From Intestinibacillus massiliensis (GTDB taxonomy: Bacteria > Bacillota > Clostridia > Oscillospirales > Butyricicoccaceae): DNA of 64,000 nucleotides. The stretch lies in NCBI GenBank assembly GCA_029267335.1, contig JAJUJC010000002.1:62001-126000 (forward strand), read 5' to 3'. The notes beneath the pieces are model-generated. The model did no database searches. It saw only the letters and a list, made by a program, of their open reading frames with translations, and was not told the DNA's origin. This document shows, one piece after another, positions 26,764 to 36,732 of this stretch. Position 1 is the first letter of the stretch; every line of letters begins with the position of its first letter. The position numbers were made by a program, and so were the translations under genes.

Positions 26764-27642
26764 ACGCGCGCGGTCGTCGCGGTGACGCGGCGCATAACCG
26801 CTGCGTCCGCCGGCGGGGCGACCTTCGGGCGCGATGACGACACGACGGCCCGGCTCGGTGCCGGTCGAATAGGTCGTCACGCCGCGGACATCCTGCAATG
26901 CCGCGTGGATAATGCGGCGCTCGTAGGGATTCATCGGCTCGAGCGTCATATTTTTGTGATATTTGAGCACTTTACTCGCCATTTTGTGCGCGAGACGCTG
27001 CAAGCTCTCTTCGCGCTTGGCGCGGTAGTTCTCGGTGTCGATCGTGATGCGGGTGTGATCGTCACGGTCGCGGTTTGCGACCAGGCTCGCGAGATACTGG
27101 ATCGCGTCGAGCGTGTCGCCACGGCGGCCGATGACCGGGCCCATGTCCGGACCGACGATCTCGATCATCACAGTGTCCTCCGTGGTCGAGTCGAGCACGA
27201 CCGCGTGACCCTCAACACCCAACTTTTCGAGCAGACCGTCGACAAAGCTGACCGCGTCGTGGCCGACCTGCGGAATGGCATCCTGTGCCAGCGGCGTGCC
27301 GGGCACATAGGGCGCACGGGGCGCCTGCTCTTCCTCGCGCGGCGCGCAGGGTGCGGGCTGCGCGCTCTCGCGCACGGGCTGTGCGGCGGGCTTGACCGGC
27401 GGTTCGACCGGTGCAGCGGGACGCACGGGCGCGGGCGGCGCGGGCTTTTTGACGGGCGCAGCATCCGGCGCTTCATAGGTCACGCGCACACGCGCAGGTG
27501 TTGCGCCAATGCCGAGAAAGCCCTTTTTGCCGTTATCGAGCACTTCTACCGATACCGAATCGCGGTCAAGACCGAGCTGAGCAAGTGCCGCGGCGATCGC
27601 GTCATCGCGTGTCGCGCCCTGCGTTTCGATGGATTTAAGCAT
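26764..27642 (-). CDS. jag: RNA-binding protein Jag (KhpB)
   Basis: A ~293-residue protein with an N-terminal Jag_N domain (about 1-55: KGFLGIGATPARVRVTYE), a long Pro/Ala-rich linker (~56-130), a KH domain (GPDMGPVIGRRGDTLDAIQYLASL) and a C-terminal R3H domain (MNPYERRIIHAAL...STGTEPGRRVVIAP). KhpB proteins bind many RNAs and influence cell elongation and division in Firmicutes; the original link is with the neighbouring YidC insertase. The linker is longer and more proline-rich than in Bacillus. It lies 14 bases after yidC. Confidence 0.95.
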
Positions 27643-27656
27643 CCTAAACGTCCCCC

Positions 27657-28649
27657 TTACTTCTTGTCTCTCTTTTTGCGGCTGGTGTTGGGATCGGGGC
27701 GTGTGCCCTCCTCCGCGATGCGCTGCATTTTTTCTTCGCGCGCCGCGCGCTTTTCCTCCTGCTCCTTCTGACGCATTTCAATATCCGTCAGCACAGGATG
27801 GCGCTTATTGAGGTACTTGGTCAGTGCATATTCCTGCACCGTGGTCAGAATGTTGTTCGTCACCCAGTAGATGCCGATGGACGCCGGGAACAGGAAGCCG
27901 AAATACACGCTCATGAGCGGCATCATATACAGCATGGTCTTCATCGTGCCCGCCGCCTGCGTTTTCTGCATCTTCTGCATGATGTAGCTCGACAGGAACG
28001 CGGTCAGACCGGACAGAAGCGGGATGAGCCACAGCACGGACGGCTGGCTGATGTGCGGCGTGAGCGACAGATCCAGCCCGAAGAAGTTAAAGTCGATCGG
28101 GATGAGCAGCTCCTTGATATTCTGGGACAGACCCATAATATCGTTCGAGAACACACCCGACGCATCGAGGAACTTGTTCAGCCCCTGCGCGATGTCAAGC
28201 TGATAGGTCGCGCTCTTGGCGGCGACCGTCGCAACGTCGATGCCGACCTTATTGCCGAGCAGCGCGATATCCGCCGTGCCCAGACCGATCATAAAGGTGA
28301 GCGGCTTTTGCACCGCATAATACAGACCCATCATGATGGGCAGCGTGATAAAGGTCGGCAGACAGCCGCTCATCGGGCTGACGCCTTCGCTCTCATAGAG
28401 CTTCTGCATCTCTTCGTTGAGCTTGACCTTATTATTCGCATATTTTTTCTGCAATTCCTGCAAACGCCCCTGCACCGCGTTCATCTTGAGCATGCTTTTT
28501 TTGCTCTTGTAGGACAGCGGGAACAGGATGATCTTTGCAAGCACCGCAAACAGGATGACGGCCAGACCGTAGGAGCCGACCATTTGATAGATCCACATCA
28601 GAATCAGACCGAAGGGTCGGACGATGATTAGACCGAAAATATCACCCAT
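27657..28649 (-). CDS. yidC: membrane protein insertase YidC/SpoIIIJ
   Basis: A 330-residue Oxa1/YidC insertase. Hydrophobic segments are seen near residues 5-50, 90-115, 200-225 and 235-270. The hallmark stretch SYKSKKSMLKMNAVQGRLQELQKKYANNKVKLNEEMQKLYESEGVSPMSGCLPTFITLPIMMGLYYAV is the charged cytoplasmic hairpin and the following TM. It inserts proteins into the membrane alone or with Sec. No lipoprotein cysteine is present at the N-terminus, unlike Bacillus YidC. The C-terminus is a basic KKRDKK tail that could touch the ribosome. Confidence 0.95.
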   Translation of the reverse strand: MGDIFGLIIVRPFGLILMWIYQMVGSYGLAVILFAVLAKIILFPLSYKSKKSMLKMNAVQGRLQELQKKYANNKVKLNEEMQKLYESEGVSPMSGCLPTFITLPIMMGLYYAVQKPLTFMIGLGTADIALLGNKVGIDVATVAAKSATYQLDIAQGLNKFLDASGVFSNDIMGLSQNIKELLIPIDFNFFGLDLSLTPHISQPSVLWLIPLLSGLTAFLSSYIMQKMQKTQAAGTMKTMLYMMPLMSVYFGFLFPASIGIYWVTNNILTTVQEYALTKYLNKRHPVLTDIEMRQKEQEEKRAAREEKMQRIAEEGTRPDPNTSRKKRDKK

Positions 28650-28676
28650 AAATTTCGTTCCTCCGATAAAATGTTG

Positions 28677-28889
28677 TTACGGGACCGGATCGTACGGCCC
28701 GCGTTTGGACAGCGGATGACAACGCAAAATACGCCTCAGCGCAAGCCAGCCGCCTTTTAGAAAGCCATATTTCTCAAGCGCCTCGACCGCATACTGCGAA
28801 CAGGTCGGTATGTAGCGGCAGCGCGGCGCCATCGAAGGCGAAATATGCTTCTGATAAAACCGGACGAGGCGAATTGCCAAGCGTTTCAT
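28677..28889 (-). CDS. yidD: membrane protein insertion efficiency factor YidD
   Basis: A 70-residue protein with the conserved pattern [31 protein letters not shown] and [15 protein letters not shown], including the three family cysteines. YidD assists YidC-dependent insertion at the membrane. It lies 3 bases downstream of rnpA and 27 bases upstream of yidC, the usual order. Confidence 0.95.
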   Translation of the reverse strand: MKRLAIRLVRFYQKHISPSMAPRCRYIPTCSQYAVEALEKYGFLKGGWLALRRILRCHPLSKRGPYDPVP

Positions 28890-28892
28890 GGT

Positions 28893-29249
28893 TTATTCCC
28901 CGCTTTTCTGCATGGATTTCCGCAAATTCAGCATATCTGCTGCTTTGAGCAGGGCGCGCTCCGCGTCCTGACATTTTGCGCCCGTCAGACGGGTGCGTGC
29001 GACCAGAACATAGTCCCAGCCCTCGGGCAGCTCGTGCTCGTGCAGGCGGTATGCCTCACGCAGCAGCCGCTTGCAGCGGTTGCGCACGACCGCGCCGCCG
29101 AGTTTGACGCCGACGGTCAGACCCAGACGGCGGTGCCCCAGCCGATTCTTCGCGGCATACAGCACGAGAAGTCCGGTCGGCGCGCTCTTTGCGCGGTGAT
29201 ACATTCTGCGAAAATCACGATTTTCCTTGATGGAAAAGGTTTCTTTCAT
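28893..29249 (-). CDS. rnpA: ribonuclease P protein component
   Basis: A 118-residue basic protein that binds the RNase P RNA for tRNA 5' maturation. The family motif is VRNRCKRLLREAYRLH, and the N-terminus KENRDFRRMYHRAKS matches the usual start region. In contrast to the tight rpmH-rnpA spacing of most Firmicutes, 284 bases separate the two genes here and contain DnaA-box sites. rnpB was not seen in the window. Confidence 0.95.
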   Translation of the reverse strand: MKETFSIKENRDFRRMYHRAKSAPTGLLVLYAAKNRLGHRRLGLTVGVKLGGAVVRNRCKRLLREAYRLHEHELPEGWDYVLVARTRLTGAKCQDAERALLKAADMLNLRKSMQKSGE

Positions 29250-29382
29250 GAAAAAATACTCCTATCAGGAGATGCAAGCGGCGCGCACGTTCCGGCGGTA
29301 CCCATTGCCGGCGCGTATGCCGCTCCTGCTGCCGCGGCGCAGGAAAATAGACCCCTGCGCGAAAAACGCAGAGTGCCGCGGC

Positions 29383-29463
29383 TTATCCACACGGTGTGGA
29401 CGACGTATCAAAAATGCGCTTTCTGTGGGTGTAGGCAGGGTTTTGTCCACAACTTGTGGATAA
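29383..29463. other. DnaA boxes between rnpA and rpmH
   Basis: A perfect TTATCCACA (29383-29391), TTGTCCACA (29443-29451, one mismatch) and a perfect inverse box TGTGGATAA (29455-29463). The last two face each other across 3 bases. This occupies the unusually long rpmH-rnpA gap (29250-29533) and would lie in the mRNA of the rpmH operon. It may be the upstream box cluster of a bipartite origin. Confidence 0.65.
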
Positions 29464-29533
29464 AACCGTGGAACACCGTGAAATTAAGACAAAAAATGGA
29501 CCGCTACCGCGATCCATCTTTGTGTCTTTACGA

Positions 29534-29668
29534 TTAGTGGGTCAGACGAGCTCTACCCTTCGCGCGGCGGCGGGCAAGAACCTTTCTACCGTTTGCGGTA
29601 GCCATTCTCTTGCGGAAGCCGTGAACCTTCGAGCGCTGACGCTTCTTGGGCTGATAAGTTCTCTTCAT
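29534..29668 (-). CDS. rpmH: 50S ribosomal protein L34
   Basis: A 44-residue protein [20 protein letters not shown]... ending [13 protein letters not shown], the standard L34 of the large ribosomal subunit. The start at MKRTYQ is preceded by GGAGGTGC. It is the first gene of the rpmH-rnpA-yidD-yidC-jag-mnmE unit and is transcribed away from dnaA. Confidence 0.97.
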   Translation of the reverse strand: MKRTYQPKKRQRSKVHGFRKRMATANGRKVLARRRAKGRARLTH

Positions 29669-29829
29669 GCGAAACGCACCTCCATTTCTCAAATATTTTG
29701 TGAAATCGGGCACCGGCACGTGTCCGCAACTGGGCGGGCGATGCCATCGGGCGCGTGCCGCTGCCCGTCCGATTTTCGGCGTGACCGAGCAGGATGGAAT
29801 TACACCATCTCCACTTTAAGTCAGCATCT

Positions 29830-29859
29830 ATTATATCGGAAAGCAAAGCCGCTTGTCAA
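29830..29859 (-). promoter_or_regulatory. rpmH operon promoter
   Basis: Minus strand -35 TTGACA (29854-29859), 18-base spacer, -10 TATAAT (29830-29835): both hexamers are perfect. A leader of ~155 bases precedes rpmH. Confidence 0.8.
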
Positions 29860-29962
29860 CCACAATTTCTAGGCTTTTTGCGCATTTTTCGTCCATATCT
29901 GGTTTCTTTTGCAAGAACGCCCCTTAAAATCATACATTTGTACGTTTTCCCGTCATTTTCCC

Positions 29963-29991
29963 TTGCGGGTCGCGCACTTCCGTGCTATTAT
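29963..29991 (+). promoter_or_regulatory. dnaA promoter
   Basis: -35 TTGCGG (29963-29968), 17-base spacer, -10 TATTAT (29986-29991), ~46 bases before the dnaA start. The rpmH-dnaA gap (29669-30037) has these two divergent promoters but no good DnaA box. Confidence 0.65.
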
Positions 29992-30037
29992 ATATTCTGA
30001 ATAGGACTCGGTAATGATAAAGGAGGGACGCACGGCT

Positions 30038-31339
30038 TTGAGCGCACAAAATGACATTCTGGCGATGGCGCTGGACCAGATGCAGAAAACGCAGGGGATC
30101 AATCCCGTATCGCTGACCGCGTGGTTTGACGACGCGACGGTCGTGGATTTTTCGGGCAACGTGCTGACGCTGCACACGCCGAACGATTTCAAGAAGGACA
30201 TCATCACGGAGCGGTTTCTCATTCCGCTGACGACCGCGCTGCGCGAACTGATGAGCAGTACAGACATCGAGGTCACGGTAACGACGGGGGAAATGGAAAA
30301 CGCGGGCGGGGTCAGCTATGGTCTGACGCCGGACGACGGCTACACCTTTGAGCAGTTCATCGTAGGCAATTCCAACAAATTCGCGCACGCAGCGGCGCTT
30401 TCGGTCGCGAAAAATCCCGCACAATATTATAACCCGCTGTTTATCTACGGTCAGTCCGGACTGGGCAAGACCCATCTTTTGTATGCCATCGCGGCGGTCA
30501 TCCGCAAAAATCATCCCTCCTACCGCATCATTTATGTCAAGGGCGAGGATTTCACAAACGAGCTGGTCAGCGCCATTCAAGAGGGCGACGTGCAGAATTT
30601 CCGTGGGAAATACCGCATGGCGGATCTGCTGCTCATTGACGATATTCAGTTCATTGCGGGCAAAGAGCGCACGCAGGAGGAATTTTTCCATACCTTCAAC
30701 GCGCTTTACGAGGCACACAAGCAGATCGTGCTCACCTCGGACCGCCCCCCGAAGGAGATCAACACCCTTGAGGATCGTATGAAGACCCGTTTTGAGTGGG
30801 GACTGCTCGCAGACATTCAGCCGCCGGATTACGAGACGCGCATGGCGATCACGCGCGCGAAGGCGGAAAAGCTCGGATTTGACCTTCCCGGCGATGTCGT
30901 GCAGGTCATCGCCAAGACGCTGCACTCGAACGTCCGTCAAATCGAGGGCACGATCAAAAAGATCCAAGCGCTGCACAATCTGCTTGGTCAGGAGATCAAC
31001 ACCGACCTTGCCAACCGAGCGATCGACGAGGTGCGCGGCTCGGACGAAGACCTGATCCCGACCCCGCCCAAGATCTTGCAGGCAGTCGCGAATTATTACA
31101 GCATTCCGGTCGAGCAGATCGTAGGCTCGCGCCGCTCCAAGGACACGGTGCAGCCGCGCCAGGTCGCGATGTATCTCGTGCGCGAGCTGACGAATTATTC
31201 CCTGCCCGAGATCGGCAAGGTTTTCTCGCGCGATCACACGACCGTGCTCCACTCCATCAACAAAATCGAGGACGAGCGCAAAAACTCCGCGGAAATGGAT
31301 GCCATCCTCAAAACCCTCATCTCCAATATCCAACCCTAG
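30038..31339 (+). CDS. dnaA: chromosomal replication initiator DnaA
   Basis: A 433-residue initiator ATPase. Domain I covers about 1-85 with a short linker; the AAA+ domain has Walker A GQSGLGKTHL (GKT at 143-145) and Walker B ADLLLIDDIQFI; the C-terminal domain ends with the box-binding signature FSRDHTTVLHSINKIEDE. A TTG at 30038 is the probable start because AAAGGAGGG (30019-30027) stands 10 bases upstream; the ATG at 30014 would place the SD inside the gene. It is transcribed toward the unwinding region in the dnaA-dnaN gap. Domain II is short, as in other Clostridia. Confidence 0.96.
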   Translation: MSAQNDILAMALDQMQKTQGINPVSLTAWFDDATVVDFSGNVLTLHTPNDFKKDIITERFLIPLTTALRELMSSTDIEVTVTTGEMENAGGVSYGLTPDDGYTFEQFIVGNSNKFAHAAALSVAKNPAQYYNPLFIYGQSGLGKTHLLYAIAAVIRKNHPSYRIIYVKGEDFTNELVSAIQEGDVQNFRGKYRMADLLLIDDIQFIAGKERTQEEFFHTFNALYEAHKQIVLTSDRPPKEINTLEDRMKTRFEWGLLADIQPPDYETRMAITRAKAEKLGFDLPGDVVQVIAKTLHSNVRQIEGTIKKIQALHNLLGQEINTDLANRAIDEVRGSDEDLIPTPPKILQAVANYYSIPVEQIVGSRRSKDTVQPRQVAMYLVRELTNYSLPEIGKVFSRDHTTVLHSINKIEDERKNSAEMDAILKTLISNIQP

Positions 31340-31416
31340 CGCCGCAGCGGCGCAGCCAAGTGTCCATTCCGGGCGCGTGAGCCGCGCTTGATCCGCAATC
31401 GGGACGGGGGACAATG
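31339..31416 (+). repeat. dispersed repeat, left hairpin module (copy R3)
   Basis: TGTCCATTCCGGGCGCGTGA and then GCAATCGGGACGGGGGAC match the left module of the copy at 39355 with several changes. It lies between the dnaA stop codon and the first DnaA box of oriC, preceded by GCGCCGCAGCGGCGC. Confidence 0.55.
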
Positions 31417-31428
31417 AGACACATCTCA

Positions 31429-31717
31429 TCTTCCACATTCCCTCGCCACCCTGTGCATTTTCCGCGCCGTTTTCTGCACAGAAGCCCTGTGGATTCCACA
31501 CCCCCTAACCTGTGGAAAACTTTCCTTCCCAATTTTCCGCCAAATTACGCCGGACTTTTCCACACCCCCCCGTGGACGCGCCAAAGCCCGACACATCAGG
31601 CTGCGCGGGACTTTTCCACAGTTTCCCCACTACTACGACTACTACTAAAAAAATAATCTATTTCTCTTTAAGATTCCCCGAGAAATTTCACAGCCTCCTG
31701 CCGTGCGCTGTGGATTC
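31429..31717 (+). other. oriC: replication origin oriC unwinding region
   Basis: The 399-base dnaA-dnaN gap holds several DnaA-box-like sites: TGTGGAAAA (31511-31519), TTTTCCACA (31556-31564 and 31612-31620) and weaker ones at 31429, 31488, 31492 and 31709. After the 31612 box come a short GC-rich GTTTCCCC, a DnaA-trio tract ACTACTACGACTACTACTA (31629-31647) and an AT-rich stretch (31647-31672). That order (box, GC-rich, trios, AT-rich) equals the basal unwinding system known from B. subtilis. Boxes are mostly one mismatch from TTATCCACA. Confidence 0.85.
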
Positions 31718-31738
31718 ACTAGAAAGGAAGCAAATCAC

Positions 31739-32851
31739 ATGAAATTCTCCTGCGAAAAATCGACCTTACTTGACGCGATCAACATTTCCTCGCGTGCGGT
31801 TTCGGGAAAGAGCGCAATGGCGCTGCTCGAAGGTCTGCTGCTGCGCGCAGGCGACCGCCTGACCCTGACCGGCTACGATCTGTCGCTCGGCATCCGCACG
31901 ACAGTCGACGCGGACGTCATCGAACCGGGAGAAGTTGTGCTCGGCGCGCGAATTTTAGGCGATATTATCCGCAAATTGCCCGATGATGTGGTTTACCTCG
32001 AGACCGACGACAAGCTGCTGACCACCATCAAGTGCGGCCGCTCGGTGTTCAACATCATCGCCTCCCCGGCAGATGATTTTCCTCAGCTTCCCGAGGTTTT
32101 GCAGGATTGCTCGATCTCTCTGCCCGAAAATGTACTGAAACGCGCAATTTCCCAAACAATTTTTGCCGTTTCCGACAACGAAAGCAAGCCCATCCACACC
32201 GGCGAGCTGTTCGAGGTGTCGGGCAGCAACCTCAACATCGTCGCAGTCGACGGCTATCGCGTGTCCATCCGCCGCGAAACGCTCGACGCGCCCGTGCTCG
32301 AGCCGCTGAAATTTGTCGTGCCCGGCTCGGCGCTGCGCGAACTCGAGCGGATTTTGGACGATTCCGACGGTTCGGTCGCCATTTATCCCGATGAAAAGCA
32401 TATTTTGTTCTCGGTGGGTGACACCGAACTGATTACCCGACTCATTGACGGCGAATTTCTCAACTATCGCGCTGCCATCCCCACCGACGCAGACTACCGC
32501 ATCCAGGCGGAGACGCGCGCGCTCATCACCGCGGTCGAGCGCGTTTCGCTCATCACGACGGAAAAACTCAAAAATCCTGTGCGTTTGGACTTTGACGGTG
32601 ACGTTTTGAAGCTGAGCTGCATCACCGCGATCGGCAAAAGCTACGACGAATGCACCTTTGACGGCGAGATCAGCAACCTCGAGATCGGCTTTAACAACCG
32701 TTATCTGCTCGACGCGCTGCGCGCCTGCAACGAAAACGAAAAAATCGCGCTCGCGTTCAAGGGCGCACTCAATCCGCTCGTCATCACCCCGCTCGAGGGC
32801 GACCGGTTCACCTATCTTGTGCTGCCTGTGAGGTTGAAAGCCAATGACTAA
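31739..32851 (+). CDS. dnaN: DNA polymerase III beta sliding clamp
   Basis: A 370-residue clamp subunit; the ring-shaped dimer tethers polymerase III to DNA. It begins MKFSCEKSTLLDAINISSRAVSGKS and has the internal three-domain pattern with AIGKSYDECTFDGE and a C-terminal YLVLPVRL, the hydrophobic-pocket end of the family. AAAGGAAG precedes the ATG by 8 bases. It overlaps the small yaaA gene by 8 bases, so the two are coupled. Confidence 0.97.
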   Translation: MKFSCEKSTLLDAINISSRAVSGKSAMALLEGLLLRAGDRLTLTGYDLSLGIRTTVDADVIEPGEVVLGARILGDIIRKLPDDVVYLETDDKLLTTIKCGRSVFNIIASPADDFPQLPEVLQDCSISLPENVLKRAISQTIFAVSDNESKPIHTGELFEVSGSNLNIVAVDGYRVSIRRETLDAPVLEPLKFVVPGSALRELERILDDSDGSVAIYPDEKHILFSVGDTELITRLIDGEFLNYRAAIPTDADYRIQAETRALITAVERVSLITTEKLKNPVRLDFDGDVLKLSCITAIGKSYDECTFDGEISNLEIGFNNRYLLDALRACNENEKIALAFKGALNPLVITPLEGDRFTYLVLPVRLKAND

Positions 32852-33050
32852 GTGCAAAATTTCGGGCGAATTCATCAAACTGGACGCCCTTTTGAAGTTC
32901 GCGTCGCTCGTGGGCACGGGCGGCGAAGCCAAACTGCGCATCGCGGAGGGCGAGGTTTCTGTCAACGGTGAAATTTGCAGGATGCGCGGAAAAAAGCTGC
33001 ATCCCGGCGACCGTATCACACTGGGTGACGACACCGTGGAAATTGAATAA
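32844..33050 (+). CDS. yaaA: S4-domain RNA-binding protein YaaA
   Basis: A 68-residue S4 domain protein: FIKLDALLKFASLVGTGGEAKLRIAEGEVSVNGEICRMRGKKLHPGD. This YaaA/RlbA family sits between dnaN and recF across Firmicutes and is associated with ribosome or RNA binding; the precise role is unclear. The ATG lies within the end of dnaN. A 93-base gap with two small inverted repeats follows before recF. Confidence 0.92.
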   Translation: MTKCKISGEFIKLDALLKFASLVGTGGEAKLRIAEGEVSVNGEICRMRGKKLHPGDRITLGDDTVEIE

Positions 33051-33066
33051 TTATACGAAACATGAA

Positions 33067-33122
33067 TATTTCCCGAAGTGTAGTAACCCCCGGGAAATAC
33101 CCAATGATGCAGGATTTCCTGC
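33067..33122. promoter_or_regulatory. inverted repeats between yaaA and recF
   Basis: TATTTCCCG (33067-33075) and CGGGAAATA (33091-33099) are perfect inverse copies separated by 15 bases; each is close to half of the Bacillus Noc-binding palindrome ATTTCCCGGGAAAT. A second small hairpin GCAGGA-TT-TCCTGC lies at 33109-33122. They may be an RNA stem-loop before recF or a protein site. Confidence 0.4.
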
Positions 33123-33143
33123 AAAACGGAGAGACGGGTCGGT

Positions 33144-34259
33144 ATGCAGCTTGAGCGCATAAAACTTCATAATTTCCGCAACTACGAAACGCAGTCGTTC
33201 GACTTCGGGGACGGGGTCAACCTCATCTGCGGCCGCAACGCGCAGGGCAAGACCAACCTGCTCGAGGCGGTGTGCGCGGTGTCGACAATGCGGCTGTTTC
33301 GCACGGGGCAGAAAAAAGACGGGCTGCGCTTCGGCTGCGATGATGCGGAGATCGAGGCGGCGTTTCGCGCGCAGGGGCGCGATTTCACGATGACCCTGCG
33401 GCTGCACCGCAGCAAGACCATGGAGATTTTGCGAAACGGCGTGCGCGTCAAGCGGCAGAGCGACGCGGCGGGATTGCTGCGCACGGTGCTCTTCTCGCCG
33501 GACGATCTCTATCTTGTGCGCGAGGGTGCGGCGGCGCGGCGGCGCTTTCTCGACACCGCGCTGTGTCAGCTTCGTCCGCGCTATGCCGCCGCGCTCGAGG
33601 AATACAACCGCCTGCTCGAGCATAAAACGCGTATTCTGCGCGACAGCGAGGAAAAGCCCGCGCTGCTCGATCTGCTCGACGACTTCACGCGGCGCATGTG
33701 CTCGTTCGGCGCACTCCTCGTGCAGCGGCGCGCGAAATTCGTGCGCGCACTCGCGCAGGAGGCGCGGCGCATCCATGCGGATATTGCGGGCGGCGGCGAG
33801 AACCTGTCCGTACGCTATCTCACGGTGTCGGGTATACAAGATCCCTTTGCCCCTCTCGAAACGCTCGCAGAAGGGCTGTACGCGCACGCGATGGCGCATC
33901 GGGGCGCGGAGCTTGCCGCGCGTTCGTGCCTGTCCGGCCCGCACAAGGACGATCTGCTGCTTGAGATCGACGGGCAGCGCGCTGCGTCGTTCGGCTCGCA
34001 GGGGCAGGTGCGCACCTGCGCGCTCGCGCTCAAGCTTGCCGAGCGCGAGCTGTTCTTCGCGGACTGCGGCGAGTACCCGATCCTGCTGCTCGACGACGTG
34101 CTCTCCGAGCTGGACGCGCGCCGGCAGGACTATGTGCTCGGCCGCATCGGCGGCGGTCAGGTGCTCATCACCTGCTGCGAGCCCGCGCTTGCGGAAAAAA
34201 TCGGGAGTGGAACGGTTTTCTATTTGGAAAACGGAAAAAGAATAGAAAATTTTTCATGA
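33144..34259 (+). CDS. recF: DNA repair and replication protein RecF
   Basis: A 371-residue SMC-like ATPase that binds single/double-strand junctions and helps load RecA at gaps. MQLERIKLHNFRNYETQSFDF is the classic start; Walker A is CGRNAQGKTNLLEAV, the ABC signature region holds LSGPHKDDLLLEIDG, and Walker B is PILLLDDVLSELDARRQ. The length is normal. An ACGGAGAGACGGG sequence provides a modest SD. Position dnaN-yaaA-recF is conserved. Confidence 0.96.
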   Translation: MQLERIKLHNFRNYETQSFDFGDGVNLICGRNAQGKTNLLEAVCAVSTMRLFRTGQKKDGLRFGCDDAEIEAAFRAQGRDFTMTLRLHRSKTMEILRNGVRVKRQSDAAGLLRTVLFSPDDLYLVREGAAARRRFLDTALCQLRPRYAAALEEYNRLLEHKTRILRDSEEKPALLDLLDDFTRRMCSFGALLVQRRAKFVRALAQEARRIHADIAGGGENLSVRYLTVSGIQDPFAPLETLAEGLYAHAMAHRGAELAARSCLSGPHKDDLLLEIDGQRAASFGSQGQVRTCALALKLAERELFFADCGEYPILLLDDVLSELDARRQDYVLGRIGGGQVLITCCEPALAEKIGSGTVFYLENGKRIENFS

Positions 34260-34339
34260 AAAACCACCACAAGTCACAAAAAATGTGCTATAATACAGGT
34301 AGAGTTTTTGTGCCGGACCGGTGCGGGAGGAGATAACCC

Positions 34340-34609
34340 ATGTATGTGCATCTGGGACAGGACTATATCGTGCCGGTGCGCTCCATTCTGGGCATTTTCG
34401 ACATGGACACCGCGACGCTCAGCCGCCATACCCGCGGCTTTATCGCGCGCATGGAGCGCGAGGGACGCGTCGTGTCGCTGTTCGACGATCTGCCGAAATC
34501 CGCCGTGCTGTGCGAGACCGCGCTCGGCGAGCGGCTCTACCTCTCCCAGATCTCCTCGGTCACGCTCGCGCAGCGTGTCGAGCGTGTGCGGGCGGGCGAA
34601 TTCATTTGA
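34340..34609 (+). CDS. remB: extracellular matrix regulator RemB (DUF370)
   Basis: An 89-residue DUF370 protein starting MYVHLGQDYIVPVRSILGIFDMD, with LFDDLPKSAVLC and LYLSQISS typical of the RemB/YaaB group between recF and gyrB. RemA/RemB relatives activate biofilm-matrix genes in B. subtilis; RemA is a DNA-binding protein, RemB's role is less clear. GGGAGGAG precedes the ATG by 8 bases. A hairpin with a T tail stands between this gene and gyrB. Confidence 0.9.
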   Translation: MYVHLGQDYIVPVRSILGIFDMDTATLSRHTRGFIARMEREGRVVSLFDDLPKSAVLCETALGERLYLSQISSVTLAQRVERVRAGEFI

Positions 34610-34650
34610 GGTTTTTTCATCAAAAAAGCGGCAAAACGGGGGCAATCAAC

Positions 34651-34684
34651 AGAGCGTCCTATGCGTTTTGGGCGCTCTTTTTTC
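34651..34684 (+). terminator. intrinsic terminator between remB and gyrB
   Basis: Stem AGAGCGTCC / GGGCGCTCT with a 10-base loop, followed by a T tract. Only 38 bases separate it from the gyrB start, so little room remains for a promoter. Confidence 0.75.
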
Positions 34685-34719
34685 GGTTTTAAGTCGGTTT
34701 ATTTATCGGAGGAAAGTGA

Positions 34720-36669
<1,950 letters not shown>

Positions 36670-36689
36670 AACGGGTCTTACAGCACCGT

Positions 36690-36723
36690 TTTTCAATAGC
36701 CCGCGTCCGCGAGGCGCTTCAGG
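36690..36723 (+). repeat. weak match to the dispersed repeat (copy R4)
   Basis: CAATAGCCCGCGTCCGCGAGGCGC resembles the end of copy R1 (TAGTGCCCGCGCCGGCGAGGCGC); each leads into the SD of the next gene. The match is short. Confidence 0.3.
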
Positions 36724-36732
36724 AGGCAGAGA

